Assembly: GCF_016651105.1 (NCBI RefSeq)
Contig: NZ_JAEKEL010000001.1
Coordinates: 712,001-776,000, forward strand
DNA length: 64,000 nucleotides
Source: Pseudomonas sp. TH15
GTDB taxonomy: Bacteria > Pseudomonadota > Gammaproteobacteria > Pseudomonadales > Pseudomonadaceae
Direction: 5' to 3'
Below are positions 46,987 through 56,348 of the stretch, one piece after another. The notes below the pieces were generated by a model. It worked only from the letters and a program-made list of their open reading frames with translations. It was not told the origin of the DNA and did not search any database. Position numbers and translations under genes: made by a program. The first letter of the stretch is position 1, and each line of letters starts with the position of its first letter.

Positions 46987-47110
46987 CACATAGCCTCCAG
47001 GCCGTGCGGGGTTGGCAGGTGCCTTTTATAGAACGCTCAAGCGTTTCTTGCCAGCAGCATCACAGCGTTGAATGCAGGTAAACTGCCCGCCTTAACTTGA
47101 GGAGCCTGCC

Positions 47111-47395
47111 ATGAGCGAGCCAACTGATATCGAGATCGACGAAGAAGAGTTCGCCGAGAACACTTTGATCGAAGCGATTGAAAACCAGATCGAAAGCGAC
47201 AACCCGCCAGCCGCCAAGGCAACCTTCAACAAGCTGACCCTGGTGGGTTACGAGCGTGAAGAAATCCTCAACCTGATGGCCCACGTGCTAGCAGTGGAAA
47301 TCGACGCGATCCTCGAAGAAGACCGCGCGTTCAATACCGAATGGTACGAAACCGCCCTGCGCGCCCTGCCAGAGCTGCCGCCAGAGAAGCCGTAA
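47111..47395 (+). CDS. Conserved small acidic protein, unknown function
   Basis: 94 aa, strongly acidic N-terminus (MSEPTDIEIDEEEFAENTL), then predicted helices with YEREEILNLMAHVLAVEIDAIL and a Pro-rich end. GAGGAG lies 7 nt before the ATG, so translation looks real. Codon usage matches neighbours. I recognise it only as a hypothetical protein found next to argH and GST genes in pseudomonads. No membrane segment, signal or catalytic motif. Confidence 0.8.
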   Translation: MSEPTDIEIDEEEFAENTLIEAIENQIESDNPPAAKATFNKLTLVGYEREEILNLMAHVLAVEIDAILEEDRAFNTEWYETALRALPELPPEKP

Positions 47396-47408
47396 CAACA
47401 CAATCCCC

Positions 47409-47496
47409 TGTGGGAGCGAGCCTGCTCGCGAATGCGGTGCATCAGCAAAAACACGCTCAATGACACACCGTATTCGCGAGCAGGCTCGCTCCCACA
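47409..47496. repeat. REP pair, GTGGGAGCGAGC class, perfect arms
   Basis: TGTGGGAGCGAGCCTGCTCG at 47409-47428 and its exact inverted copy extending to 47473-47496, with a 40-nt spacer. Confidence 0.88.
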
Positions 47497-47652
47497 AGGT
47501 TTGTTACGTATCCGGCCAGCCATCTCACGGAGCCGGACTACACTGGAATCCGCCTCAAGACAAAATCCCTGATCTGAAGCACTGGACATGCCGCACGAGT
47601 GGGCTCACCTTAGGGGCGCTGTCGTCTAATTCCTAGAAAGTCTGGAGTCCTT

Positions 47653-47898
47653 ATGTCGCTTACCCCTGAGTTGGTTGCCGAACTGGAAATCCTCGCCCTC
47701 TTCAACCTGGACAGTTCCCAGGAAGGTTTGAAAATCCATCAGACCGCTGCCCCGAAAGCGATTGCCGCCGCCCAACGCCTGTATGAGAAAGACCTGATCG
47801 ACCAGCCCGATGGCGGTTACCTGACCAGCCTGGGTCGTGACGCCGCGCAAAATATACAAACCGTCCTGACCATTCTGAGCGTCCAGGAAACAGCCTAA
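47653..47898 (+). CDS. TIGR02647 family DNA-binding protein
   Basis: 81 aa. LTPELVAELEILALFNLDSSQEG and AAQRLYEKDLIDQPDGGYLTSLGRDAA form a winged-helix-like unit in which the last segment (TSLGRDAA) resembles the end of an HTH domain. The family occurs in Pseudomonas and relatives; target and role are unknown. A GGAGT stretch precedes the ATG. It lies upstream of cyaA on the same strand, separated by a hairpin. Confidence 0.82.
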   Translation: MSLTPELVAELEILALFNLDSSQEGLKIHQTAAPKAIAAAQRLYEKDLIDQPDGGYLTSLGRDAAQNIQTVLTILSVQETA

Positions 47899-47911
47899 GC
47901 ACCACCGCATC

Positions 47912-47947
47912 GCCCACGGAAACCCCTTCCACGGGATTTCCGCGGGC
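47912..47947 (+). terminator. Possible terminator hairpin before cyaA
   Basis: GCCCACGGAAA and TTTCCGCGGGC can pair with one internal mismatch, 13 nt after the TIGR02647 stop. No T-run follows, so efficiency is doubtful. Confidence 0.4.
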
Positions 47948-48080
47948 ATTCTGTCGCCTCGCGATAGAGATCTGACGCCAGAAACACAAATTCAGCTTAA
48001 AAGTCCCGGGGCCGAGGCGCTAAACTGCCCGTCATCCGTAGTCCCCCACGTCCGAGCCTCGCGAGCCGGTTTGAGCTGAC

Positions 48081-50927
48081 ATGACCCGCACCCATGAAAT
48101 TCGCCCCGATCTGGACGAGGGAATCGACCGCAAGGTTCTCAGCCAGCTGCGCGCACGTTTTCTGAAGCTTAATGAAGGCCGCATGGCCAGGGCCATGGAA
48201 GGGTTGTCGACGCGCCAGCAAGGGGTCTTGACCTTGCTGCCGCTGTTTTTCCACGTCAATCATCCGCTGTTGCCGGGCTACGTTTCCGGCAGCACGCCGG
48301 CCGGGCTGTCGAACTACGAACCCGACAACAATGTGCTCGCCGAAGCCCAACGGCTGACCCGTTCGTTTTCCTACAAGCCACGCCACGGCAGCAATCCACC
48401 ACGGCCGATTCACGGGCTGTTTTTGATGGGCAGCCTCGGCACCCTCGCCCAGGCCGATCAAAGTGACATGGACGTGTGGGTTTGCCACGCCCCGGACTTG
48501 AGCGAAAACGAACTCGCCGAGCTGCGCAAGAAATGCCAGTTACTCGAAGTCTGGGCCGCCAGCCAGGGTGCCGAGGCGCATTTCTTCCTGATCGACCCGA
48601 CCCGCTTCGTGCGCGGCGAACGGGATACTCAACTGAGTTCGGAAGACTGCGGCACCACCCAGCACTATTTGCTGCTGGACGAGTTCTATCGCACCGCAAT
48701 CTGGCTGGCCGGGCGCACACCGATCTGGTGGCTGGTGCCGGTCTACGAAGAGGCCGGTTACGACCAGTACACCCACACGCTGATTTCCAAGCGCTTCATC
48801 CGCGCTGACGAAACCCTGGACCTCGGGCATCTGGCGCACATTCCGCCAGGGGAATTCATCGGCGCCGGGCTGTGGCAGTTGTTCAAGGGCATCGAGTCGC
48901 CCTATAAGTCAGTGCTCAAGCTGCTGTTGACCGAGGTTTACGCCAGCGAGCACCCAAAGGTCCATTGCCTGAGCCTGCGTTTCAAACAGGCCGTATTTGC
49001 CAATCGGCTGGACCTCGATGAGCTAGACCCGTACATCGTGGTCTACCGGCGCATCGAGGAATACCTGACTGCCCGTGGCGAGCCCGAACGCCTGGAACTG
49101 GTACGCCGCGCGCTATACCTGAAGGTCAATCGCAAGCTGACCGGCAGCAGCAGTCGCACCGCAAGTTGGCAGCGTTCACTATTGGAACGCCTGGCCAACG
49201 AATGGCATTGGGATCAACGGCAGCTGGCGCTGCTCGACAGTCGCAGTCAGTGGAAAGTCCGTCAGGTCAGTGCCGAGCGCCGAGCCCTGGTCAATGAACT
49301 GAATTACAGCTACCGCTTCCTGACCCAATTCGCCCGCGCCGAGCAAACCGTCAGCCTGATCAACAAGCGCGACCTCAACGTGCTCGGACGAAGGCTGTAC
49401 GCAGCGTTCGAGCGCAAGGCCGACAAGGTCGAATTCATTAACCCGGGCATCGCCCCGGACCTGGCCGAAGACACCCTGACGCTGGTGCAGGCGCCGAACA
49501 AAAAAGAACCCGGGCAAACCCAATGGGGTTTGTACAACGGCAGCCTGACCGCCCATGAGTGGGAACATTTCGCGCCGATCAAACGCAGCCGCCAATTGCT
49601 CGAACTGTTGACCTGGTGCCACCGCAACGGCGTGATCGACAGCAGCACCCGCCTGGCCTTGCACCCCGGCAGCAGCGATTTGAGCGAGTTCGAACTGTTC
49701 AACCTGCTCGGCAGCCTGCAACAGACCATCGCCCTGCCCCTGACCACCGTTGCCGAAGAACCGCTGTTGCGTCCCAGCGTGCCCAGCGAAGTGCTGATTC
49801 TGGTGAACGTCGGCGTCGATCCGCTCAAGCATCATCGCGACCTGAACATCCTGATGACCACCGAGCGCACCGACTCCCTGAGTTACGCGGGCGTGCGGGA
49901 GAACCTGGTGCTGACCCTCGATCAGGTCACCCTCAACAGTTGGAACGAAGTGCTGGTCAGTCGCTATGACGGCCCTCACGCCCTGCTCGACTGCCTGCGC
50001 GACTACCTCAACAACCTGCCCAAAGGGCCACAGCAGCCGCGCTTGCGGGTCCGCTGTTTCTGCCACAACCGCGCGCAGTTCATCGCCCAGCGCGTCGAAG
50101 CCATCATCGACACCGCGCAAAACCTGCTGTTGAGCAAACTCAATCATCGCTACCTGTTTCAGGTCCAGCAGCATTACCACGTGCTGGAACTGGTGCCCGG
50201 CCAGGTCAACCACGTCGCCCTCGCTACCCTGCCGGCGCTGTTCGACTACCTTGGCGAAGAGCTGGCGAGCTACAGCCCGCTGCACCTGGACCCGATGGCC
50301 CTCGAAGAACAAGACCTCGCGCTGCTGCTGCCGATGGGTCAGCCCGAGTGCATTCAGGTGTTCTACCGGATCAACGAGCAGCAGGCCGATCTGTACGTGC
50401 TGGATGAATTCAATGCGTTATGGCAGCAGCGCCTGCCCTATCACGACGAACAAAGCCTGTTGGTGCCGCTGCAACGCTTCCTGCAATCGATCCTGTATCG
50501 CCGCGACGCTTTGCTGCCGATGGACGCCGCCCAGCCGCTAAGCCTCGACACGCTGTATTACCAACTATTGCCGTCCGGCCCCGGCCGGGCACGGCGGGTT
50601 GAAAACCGGCCAGCGCCGCAAACCCCGGTCAACAAACCGTTCTATGACGTCCAGGCAATCATCGGCAAAGCCGCACCGGGGCAGGTGCAGGTCACGCTGT
50701 ATTGCAATCAACGGGAGTTTTCGGAGTTGGAGTATGGCGATCAGTTGTTCAGCGTGGTCGCCCGGGAGATCATCAACCAGCGCCGCGAGACTGAACGCTA
50801 CCGCTGCTACATCACCGACCTGGACCTGACAGGCCTGCTCGGTGATGGGCAGAGTTCAAGCAATCTGTATCTACGCTACAAGGCCGACCTGGAGCGCGCC
50901 TTGAACGAAGCGCTCGAGCAGGTCTAA
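48081..50927 (+). CDS. cyaA: Class I adenylate cyclase
   Basis: 948 aa, enterobacterial-type (class I) adenylate cyclase that makes cAMP for Crp/Vfr-type regulators. The catalytic N-terminal half carries GSLGTLAQADQSDMDVWVCH (about residues 118-137), whose Ser/Asp residues bind metal and ATP, and HFFLIDPTRFV. The C-terminal half is the regulatory region. Length is slightly above E. coli CyaA (848 aa), as usual in Pseudomonas. Its stop is only 5 nt from the end of the convergent rnk gene, with no terminator between. In P. aeruginosa the counterpart is PA5272. Confidence 0.95.
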   Translation: MTRTHEIRPDLDEGIDRKVLSQLRARFLKLNEGRMARAMEGLSTRQQGVLTLLPLFFHVNHPLLPGYVSGSTPAGLSNYEPDNNVLAEAQRLTRSFSYKPRHGSNPPRPIHGLFLMGSLGTLAQADQSDMDVWVCHAPDLSENELAELRKKCQLLEVWAASQGAEAHFFLIDPTRFVRGERDTQLSSEDCGTTQHYLLLDEFYRTAIWLAGRTPIWWLVPVYEEAGYDQYTHTLISKRFIRADETLDLGHLAHIPPGEFIGAGLWQLFKGIESPYKSVLKLLLTEVYASEHPKVHCLSLRFKQAVFANRLDLDELDPYIVVYRRIEEYLTARGEPERLELVRRALYLKVNRKLTGSSSRTASWQRSLLERLANEWHWDQRQLALLDSRSQWKVRQVSAERRALVNELNYSYRFLTQFARAEQTVSLINKRDLNVLGRRLYAAFERKADKVEFINPGIAPDLAEDTLTLVQAPNKKEPGQTQWGLYNGSLTAHEWEHFAPIKRSRQLLELLTWCHRNGVIDSSTRLALHPGSSDLSEFELFNLLGSLQQTIALPLTTVAEEPLLRPSVPSEVLILVNVGVDPLKHHRDLNILMTTERTDSLSYAGVRENLVLTLDQVTLNSWNEVLVSRYDGPHALLDCLRDYLNNLPKGPQQPRLRVRCFCHNRAQFIAQRVEAIIDTAQNLLLSKLNHRYLFQVQQHYHVLELVPGQVNHVALATLPALFDYLGEELASYSPLHLDPMALEEQDLALLLPMGQPECIQVFYRINEQQADLYVLDEFNALWQQRLPYHDEQSLLVPLQRFLQSILYRRDALLPMDAAQPLSLDTLYYQLLPSGPGRARRVENRPAPQTPVNKPFYDVQAIIGKAAPGQVQVTLYCNQREFSELEYGDQLFSVVAREIINQRRETERYRCYITDLDLTGLLGDGQSSSNLYLRYKADLERALNEALEQV

Positions 50928-50932
50928 GTCTT

Positions 50933-51343
50933 TTAGAATGAGCAGTCGCCGCCATTGGCTGGCTGCGATTCAACTTCCAGCAGCGTCAGTTTCAGGGTCT
51001 TGCCACCCGGTGCGGGCCAGTCAATGTGCTGACCGACTTTCAGGCCGAGCAAGGCACTGCCCACCGGCGCCAGAATGGAAATCTTGCCTTCGTCGGCATT
51101 GGCATCCTTGGGATAAACCAGCGTCAGGTGATAGTCCTTGCCACTGATTTCTTCGCGGCAATGCACGCGCGAATTCATGGTCACGACATCAGCGGGCACT
51201 TCATCGTGACCGACCAGTGTATCGGCGCGATCCAGCTCGGTTTGCAGCGCGATAACGCCCGGCAGCGAGTCATCCAGGCTGTCGATCAGGCGCTCCAGAC
51301 GTTGCACGTCCAGACGGGTAAGGGTGATAGAAGGTACGGTCAT
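50933..51343 (-). CDS. rnk: Nucleoside diphosphate kinase regulator Rnk
   Basis: 136 aa. An N-terminal short coiled coil (TRLDVQRLERLIDSLDDSLPG) and a C-terminal GreA-like FKBP-fold domain (ISGKDYHLTLVYPKDAN, ISILAPVGSALLGLKVGQHIDW). Rnk binds RNA polymerase and in Pseudomonas affects nucleoside diphosphate kinase levels and alginate production. AAGGAG lies upstream of ATG 51343; the longer in-frame extension runs through a terminator-like hairpin and is rejected. Confidence 0.92.
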   Translation of the reverse strand: MTVPSITLTRLDVQRLERLIDSLDDSLPGVIALQTELDRADTLVGHDEVPADVVTMNSRVHCREEISGKDYHLTLVYPKDANADEGKISILAPVGSALLGLKVGQHIDWPAPGGKTLKLTLLEVESQPANGGDCSF

Positions 51344-51373
51344 GATCCAGGCAGACTCCTTTCTTCTGCACAA

Positions 51374-51409
51374 AAAAAGCAAAACCCCGCCAGAAAAAGG
51401 CGGGGTTTT
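51374..51409 (-). terminator. Terminator-type hairpin 30 nt upstream of rnk
   Basis: On the minus strand AAAACCCCGCC and GGCGGGGTTTT pair around a 7-nt loop, followed by a T-run, then the rnk ribosome-binding site. It may end the cyaY-DUF1289 transcript or act as an attenuator in the rnk leader. Confidence 0.8.
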
Positions 51410-51496
51410 CACGGGCCTCGATGGGTTGAGGCGTTTCCGGACACTATCACAGCTCAATAAATATACAAGCCACCCACCCCATGCTCCCTCTGCAAG

Positions 51497-51564
51497 AGCT
51501 ACCGCAGGCTGCGATCTTTTGATCCTGAATCTTTAAAAGCAAAAGATCGCAGCCTGCGGCAGCT
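51497..51564. repeat. REP pair, GCTGCCGCAGGCTGCGATC class
   Basis: AGCTACCGCAGGCTGCGATC at 51497-51516 and the inverted arm 51541-51564, with one mismatch. A different REP class from the GTGGGAGC type. The second arm touches the DUF1289 stop codon. Confidence 0.85.
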
Positions 51565-51565
51565 C

Positions 51566-51787
51566 CTACATTGAGGAATTGCGACGGTCTGTGGCTTGGG
51601 CACAAATAACCCGCCGCCGATCATCATCAGCCGAGCGCCACTCACGGATGTCTTCAACATGGCGAAAACACCCCAGGCAAACCTTCTGCTCATCCAACCG
51701 ACACACCCCGCTGCACGGCGAAGGCACCGCCGCGCTGACATTACTGTAAAGCGGCTTGGGCGGACGAACAGATGCAGGCTGAGTCAC
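51566..51787 (-). CDS. DUF1289 domain-containing protein
   Basis: 73 aa from a GTG at 51787, 4 nt after the cyaY stop, with an AAGG-type site upstream. The domain SPCSGVCRLDEQKVCLGCFRHVEDIREW has three to four cysteines spaced as in DUF1289, probably binding a metal or an iron-sulfur cluster, although this is not shown for the family. Co-transcription with cyaY (an iron-sulfur-related protein) makes an iron link attractive. Stop codon abuts a REP element. Confidence 0.82.
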   Translation of the reverse strand: MTQPASVRPPKPLYSNVSAAVPSPCSGVCRLDEQKVCLGCFRHVEDIREWRSADDDRRRVICAQATDRRNSSM

Positions 51788-51791
51788 AGTT

Positions 51792-52124
51792 TCACAGACC
51801 TTCGAATTCGAATTCTGCGCCAGCTTGCTGCTTGACGATGCGCTCAAGCATCTCACCCAACTGCTCTTCGCTCTTGTCACACATCCAGCGCTCGCTCTCT
51901 TCGTCATAGTCGAAGTGGAACCCGCCGGACACCGCCGCCAGCCACAGCTGACGCAACGGCTCCTGACGGCTGAAGATCAACTGGCTGCCGTTTTCGAACT
52001 TGACGGTAAGAACACCGGCCGAGCTCTCCAGATCAATATCCAGGTCACTCTCGTCGAAAATATCCTCCAGCATCTGCTGGGTGGTATCGACCAGGTCGTG
52101 GAAACGGGCTTCGGTCAAACTCAT
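51792..52124 (-). CDS. cyaY: Iron donor protein CyaY (frataxin)
   Basis: 110 aa. Bacterial frataxin that binds iron on an acidic helix and tunes IscS-driven iron-sulfur cluster assembly. FHDLVDTTQQMLEDIFDESDLDIDLE is the acidic first helix and GSQLIFSRQEPLRQLWLAA and GGFHFDY the conserved beta-sheet face. Length matches E. coli CyaY (106 aa). It is divergent from lppL, as cyaY and the lysA-dapF cluster are in many gammaproteobacteria. Confidence 0.95.
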   Translation of the reverse strand: MSLTEARFHDLVDTTQQMLEDIFDESDLDIDLESSAGVLTVKFENGSQLIFSRQEPLRQLWLAAVSGGFHFDYDEESERWMCDKSEEQLGEMLERIVKQQAGAEFEFEGL

Positions 52125-52225
52125 TGCAGGAACCTCAAAAAGTGTCTGATCACGCTCAAGCGCCGCAAGATACGGGCGAGCCCCGGTGATTGCAAAGGAT
52201 AACGACCAAGGGCGATCACGAAACC

Positions 52226-52315
52226 TGTGGGAGCGAGCTTGCTCGCGAAGAGGCCATCATATTCAACATCAATGGTGCCTGACACTACGCCATCGCGAGC
52301 AAGCTCGCTCCCACA
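52226..52315. repeat. REP pair, GTGGGAGCGAGC class
   Basis: TGTGGGAGCGAGCTTGCTCG at 52226-52245 and the inverted copy at 52293-52315, in the shared upstream region of cyaY and lppL, an unusual place because REPs mostly sit at 3' ends. Confidence 0.86.
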
Positions 52316-52438
52316 TGGGCTGCGCTTGGCCGACCTGCATCGGCACAAGCCCCGCCGGACGGGAGCCGCGTTACATAGGCAAGCTGCCGGGTGGCCGGTA
52401 TACTCCGGCGCAATTAACGCATTTTCAAGGATTTCGCC

Positions 52439-52615
52439 ATGAAGCGCCTGATCTCTTCCCTTGCCGCGCTCGTTGCGGTTGCCTGCTTAGTGTCGGCCTG
52501 TGGTCAAAAAGGCCCGTTGTATCTGCCCGATGACAACCAGGACCCAGCCGAGCAGGCCAAGTCGTCGCAACAGACCCCTGCATCCAAAGCACACAAGCAC
52601 GACGTCTACCAATAA
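52439..52615 (+). CDS. lppL: Small lipoprotein LppL / LptM-type (YifL family)
   Basis: 58 aa: MKRLISSLAALVAVACLVSA signal with lipobox LVSAC (Cys21), then the conserved GQKGPLYLPDD motif of YifL/LppL and a polar tail. In E. coli this protein, renamed LptM, helps the LptDE LPS translocon mature at the outer membrane. CAAGGA precedes the ATG. It lies 9 nt upstream of lysA, the arrangement lppL-lysA-dapF known from P. aeruginosa (PA5276-PA5278). Confidence 0.93.
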   Translation: MKRLISSLAALVAVACLVSACGQKGPLYLPDDNQDPAEQAKSSQQTPASKAHKHDVYQ

Positions 52616-52624
52616 GGGAACGCC

Positions 52625-53872
52625 ATGGACGCTTTTAACTACCGTGACGGTGAGCTGTTCGCGGAAGGCGTGGCCCTGTCCGCCATCGCCGAACGCTTTG
52701 GCACACCGACCTACGTCTACTCCCGCGCCCACATCGAAGCCCAGTATCTGGCGTATGCCGATGCGCTGGCCGGCGTGCCGCACCTGGTGTGCTTTGCAGT
52801 CAAGGCCAACTCCAACCTGGGTGTACTGAATGTCCTGGCCCGTCTCGGCGCCGGTTTTGACATCGTCTCCCGTGGCGAACTGGAACGCGTACTGGCCGCT
52901 GGCGGCAGCGCCGACAAGATCGTGTTCTCCGGTGTCGGCAAGACCCGTGAAGACATGCGTCGCGCCCTGGAAGTCGGCGTGCATTGCTTCAACGTCGAGT
53001 CCACCGATGAGCTGGAACGCCTGCAAGTGGTTGCCGCCGAGCTGGGCGTTCGTGCTCCGATCTCGCTGCGCGTGAACCCGGACGTCGATGCCGGCACCCA
53101 CCCGTACATTTCCACCGGTCTTAAAGAGAACAAGTTCGGCATCGCCATTGCCGATGCCGAAGACGTGTACATCCGTGCCGCACAACTGCCTAACCTGGAA
53201 GTGCTCGGCGTCGATTGCCACATCGGCTCGCAACTGACCAGCCTGCCACCGTTCCTCGACGCGCTCGATCGCCTGCTGGGCTTGATCGATCGTCTGGGCG
53301 AATGCGGCATTTACCTGCGTCATATCGACCTCGGCGGCGGCGTCGGCGTGCGTTATCGCGATGAAGAGCCGCCGCTGGTGGCCGACTACATCAAAGCCGT
53401 GCGCGAGCGCTGCGAAGGTCGCGAGCTGGCCCTGGTGTTCGAGCCGGGCCGCTACATCGTTGCCAACGCCGGCGTGCTGCTGACCCAGGTCGAGTACCTC
53501 AAGCACACCGAACACAAAGACTTCGCCATCGTCGATGCGGCCATGAACGACCTGATCCGCCCGGCGCTGTACCAGGCCTGGATGGACGTCACCGCCGTGC
53601 GCCCGCGCGACACCGCGGCTCGTGCCTATGACATCGTCGGCCCAATCTGCGAAACCGGCGATTTCCTGGCCAAGGATCGTCAGTTGGCCCTGGAAGAAGG
53701 CGACCTGTTGGCCGTGCATTCGGCCGGTGCCTACGGGTTTGTCATGAGCTCCAACTACAACACCCGCGGGCGTACCGCCGAAGTGTTGGTGGACGGTGAT
53801 CAGGCATTTGAAGTGCGTCGCCGTGAGACGGTAGCCGAGTTGTTTGCTGGCGAAAGCCTGCTGCCGGAGTAA
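52625..53872 (+). CDS. lysA: Diaminopimelate decarboxylase
   Basis: 415 aa PLP enzyme, final step of lysine synthesis (meso-DAP to lysine). An N-terminal alanine-racemase-like barrel holds the PLP lysine in [13 protein letters not shown] (about residue 60) and the glycine-rich phosphate site in [10 protein letters not shown]. The C-terminal beta domain has the catalytic cysteine in [16 protein letters not shown] lies upstream of the ATG. Directly followed by dapF, which makes its substrate. Confidence 0.96.
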   Translation: MDAFNYRDGELFAEGVALSAIAERFGTPTYVYSRAHIEAQYLAYADALAGVPHLVCFAVKANSNLGVLNVLARLGAGFDIVSRGELERVLAAGGSADKIVFSGVGKTREDMRRALEVGVHCFNVESTDELERLQVVAAELGVRAPISLRVNPDVDAGTHPYISTGLKENKFGIAIADAEDVYIRAAQLPNLEVLGVDCHIGSQLTSLPPFLDALDRLLGLIDRLGECGIYLRHIDLGGGVGVRYRDEEPPLVADYIKAVRERCEGRELALVFEPGRYIVANAGVLLTQVEYLKHTEHKDFAIVDAAMNDLIRPALYQAWMDVTAVRPRDTAARAYDIVGPICETGDFLAKDRQLALEEGDLLAVHSAGAYGFVMSSNYNTRGRTAEVLVDGDQAFEVRRRETVAELFAGESLLPE

Positions 53873-53876
53873 AACC

Positions 53877-54707
53877 ATGCTGCTGCGTTTTACCAAGATG
53901 CACGGCCTGGGCAATGACTTCATGGTCCTCGACCTGGTCAGCCAGCACGCGCACATCCTGCCAAAGCACGCCAAGCAATGGGGCGATCGGCACACCGGCA
54001 TCGGTTTCGACCAGTTGCTGATCGTCGAAGCGCCGAGCAACCCGGACGTGGACTTCCGTTATCGGATCTTCAACTCCGACGGTTCCGAAGTGGAGCAGTG
54101 CGGCAACGGTGCACGCTGCTTCGCCCGCTTCGTGCTCGACAAGCGCCTGACCGCCAAACGGCAGATTCGTGTCGAGACTAAAAGCGGCATCATCGAACTG
54201 GATATCCGCAGCGACGGCCAGATCAGCGTCGACATGGGCGCACCGCGCCTGGTACCGGCCGACATCCCGTTTGAAGCCGAGGGTCAGGCTTTGAGCTATC
54301 AGCTCGAAGTCGACGGCACCACGGTCGAACTGGCGGCGGTGTCCATGGGCAATCCCCATGCGGTGCTGCGGGTCAACGACATCAACAACGCACCGGTGCA
54401 TGAACTGGGACCGAAAATCGAAAACCATCCGCGCTTTCCGTCGCGGGTCAATGTAGGTTTTCTCCAGGTCATCGACCGGAACCGTGCGCAGCTGCGTGTC
54501 TGGGAACGCGGGACCGGGGAAACCCAGGCTTGCGGCACCGGCGCCTGCGCTGCTGCAGTGGCCGCGATCAGCCAGGGGTGGATGGATTCGCCGCTATTGA
54601 TCGACCTGCCCGGCGGGCGCCTGTCCATTGAATGGGCAGGCCCTGGCCAACCGGTCATGATGACCGGCCCGGCAGTACGCGTATATGAAGGACAAGTGCG
54701 TCTTTGA
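53877..54707 (+). CDS. dapF: Diaminopimelate epimerase
   Basis: 276 aa. Converts LL- to meso-diaminopimelate for lysine and peptidoglycan. [12 protein letters not shown] at the start and the two catalytic cysteines in [13 protein letters not shown] and [17 protein letters not shown] 53877 lies 4 nt after the lysA stop with GGAG at good spacing; upstream in-frame codons lie inside lysA. Pseudo-dimeric fold with two similar halves. Length matches E. coli DapF (274 aa). Confidence 0.97.
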   Translation: MLLRFTKMHGLGNDFMVLDLVSQHAHILPKHAKQWGDRHTGIGFDQLLIVEAPSNPDVDFRYRIFNSDGSEVEQCGNGARCFARFVLDKRLTAKRQIRVETKSGIIELDIRSDGQISVDMGAPRLVPADIPFEAEGQALSYQLEVDGTTVELAAVSMGNPHAVLRVNDINNAPVHELGPKIENHPRFPSRVNVGFLQVIDRNRAQLRVWERGTGETQACGTGACAAAVAAISQGWMDSPLLIDLPGGRLSIEWAGPGQPVMMTGPAVRVYEGQVRL

Positions 54708-54720
54708 GAGAGCCAAATCC

Positions 54721-55446
54721 ATGAAAGATAAGCCTCAGGTTCCCGCCCTACAGCCCGACGAATCCCCTTCCGAAAGCCTTGAGGCGGCGGCGATTGCCGC
54801 GTACCTGGAGGCTCATCCGGATTTCTTCATCGAGCACGAAGAACTGCTTCCGGCCCTGCGTATTCCCCACCAGCGCGGCGATACCATCTCGCTGGTGGAA
54901 CGCCAGATGACCATCCTGCGCGACCGCAACATTGAGCTGCGCCACCGCCTCTCGCACCTGATGGACGTGGCCCGCGACAACGACCGCCTCTTCGAAAAAA
55001 CCCGCCGCCTGATTCTCGCGCTGATGGATGCCACCAGCCTCGAAGACGTGGTGATCGGCGTCGAAGACAGCCTGCGCCAGGACTTCCAGGTGCCCTTCGT
55101 CAGCCTGATCCTGCTGGGCGACAACCCGATGCCGGTCGGCCGATGGGCCACCCACGCCGAAGCGCAAGTGGCCATCGGCGGCCTGCTCTCGGAAGACAAA
55201 AGCGTCAGCGGCAGCCTGCGCGAGCACGAACTGGACTTCCTGTTCGGCGAAGAACAACGCAAGCAGATTGGCTCCACCGCCGTCGTCGCCATCAGCTATC
55301 AAGGTATTCACGGCGTCCTGGCCATCGCCAGCCGTGATCCGCAGCACTACAAGAGCTCGGTCGGCACGCTGTTCCTGAGCTACATCGCCGAAGTCATGGG
55401 CCGCGTGCTGCCACGGGTCAACAACTCCCTACGCTCGGTACGCTGA
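54721..55446 (+). CDS. DUF484 family protein (GAF-like)
   Basis: 241 aa. [26 protein letters not shown], then [21 protein letters not shown] (coiled coil), then a GAF-like domain (about 100-235, with [23 protein letters not shown]). Always found between dapF and xerC in gammaproteobacteria (PA5279 in P. aeruginosa; YigA in E. coli). Ligand and function unknown. Starts 13 nt after dapF, ends 2 nt before xerC. The start was chosen at 54721; a longer one would overlap dapF. Confidence 0.9.
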   Translation: MKDKPQVPALQPDESPSESLEAAAIAAYLEAHPDFFIEHEELLPALRIPHQRGDTISLVERQMTILRDRNIELRHRLSHLMDVARDNDRLFEKTRRLILALMDATSLEDVVIGVEDSLRQDFQVPFVSLILLGDNPMPVGRWATHAEAQVAIGGLLSEDKSVSGSLREHELDFLFGEEQRKQIGSTAVVAISYQGIHGVLAIASRDPQHYKSSVGTLFLSYIAEVMGRVLPRVNNSLRSVR

Positions 55447-55448
55447 TC

Positions 55449-56348
55449 GTGGAACGACAACTGGACGCTTACTGCGAACACCTGCGCAGTGAGCGTCAGG
55501 TGTCGCCTCACACGCTATATGCCTACCGCCGCGACCTCGACAAAGTGCTGGGCTGGTGCGTCAAACAGAACATCGGTAGCTGGGCCGCGCTGGATATTCA
55601 GCGATTGCGCAGCCTGATTGCTCGCCTGCATTCCCAGGGTCAATCCTCCCGCAGCCTGGCACGACTGCTGTCGGCGGTGCGCGGGCTCTATCACTACCTG
55701 AATCGCGAAGGCCTGTGCGATCACGACCCGGCCAATGGCCTGGCGCCGCCCAAGGGTGAACGTCGCTTGCCGAAAACTCTCGACACTGACCGTGCGCTGC
55801 AACTGCTGGAAGGCGCGGTCGAGGATGATTTTCTGGCACGTCGGGATCAAGCGATTCTGGAGCTGTTCTATTCCTCTGGCCTGCGGCTGTCGGAGCTGAC
55901 CGGGCTTAACCTCGATCAGCTGGACCTGGCCGACGGCATGGTTCAGGTGCTCGGCAAGGGCAGCAAGACTCGGCTGCTGCCGGTCGGCAAAAAGGCTCGC
56001 GAAGCGCTGGAGCTTTGGCTGCCGTTGCGCGCCATGACCAATCCGGCCGACGACGCAGTATTTGTCAGCCAGCAAGGCCGGCGCCTCGGCCCACGGGCGA
56101 TTCAGGTGCGGGTCAAGGCTGCAGGCGAGCGTGAGCTGGGACAAAACCTGCACCCCCACATGCTGCGTCACTCCTTCGCCAGCCACTTGCTTGAATCCTC
56201 TCAGGATCTGCGCGCCGTGCAAGAATTGCTCGGCCACTCGGACATCAAGACCACCCAGATTTACACCCACCTGGACTTCCAGCACCTGGCAACGGTCTAC
56301 GACAGTGCCCATCCGCGGGCCAAACGCATTAAAGGCGATGAGTCATGA
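55449..56348 (+). CDS. xerC: Site-specific tyrosine recombinase XerC
   Basis: 299 aa, GTG start 2 nt after the DUF484 stop. An N-terminal SAM-like core-binding domain (1-95) and a C-terminal catalytic domain with Arg in [11 protein letters not shown], Lys in [12 protein letters not shown], HxxR in [14 protein letters not shown], His in [15 protein letters not shown] and the nucleophile Tyr just after. With XerD it resolves chromosome dimers at dif during division. The P. aeruginosa homologue is called sss and affects root colonisation in P. fluorescens. Overlaps the HAD gene by four bases. Confidence 0.96.
   Translation: MERQLDAYCEHLRSERQVSPHTLYAYRRDLDKVLGWCVKQNIGSWAALDIQRLRSLIARLHSQGQSSRSLARLLSAVRGLYHYLNREGLCDHDPANGLAPPKGERRLPKTLDTDRALQLLEGAVEDDFLARRDQAILELFYSSGLRLSELTGLNLDQLDLADGMVQVLGKGSKTRLLPVGKKAREALELWLPLRAMTNPADDAVFVSQQGRRLGPRAIQVRVKAAGERELGQNLHPHMLRHSFASHLLESSQDLRAVQELLGHSDIKTTQIYTHLDFQHLATVYDSAHPRAKRIKGDES

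Noticed and set aside
51344..51457. Rnk with a 38-residue N-terminal extension
   Set aside because: The extension would be translated through the terminator hairpin and lacks a ribosome-binding site; ATG 51343 has AAGGAG.
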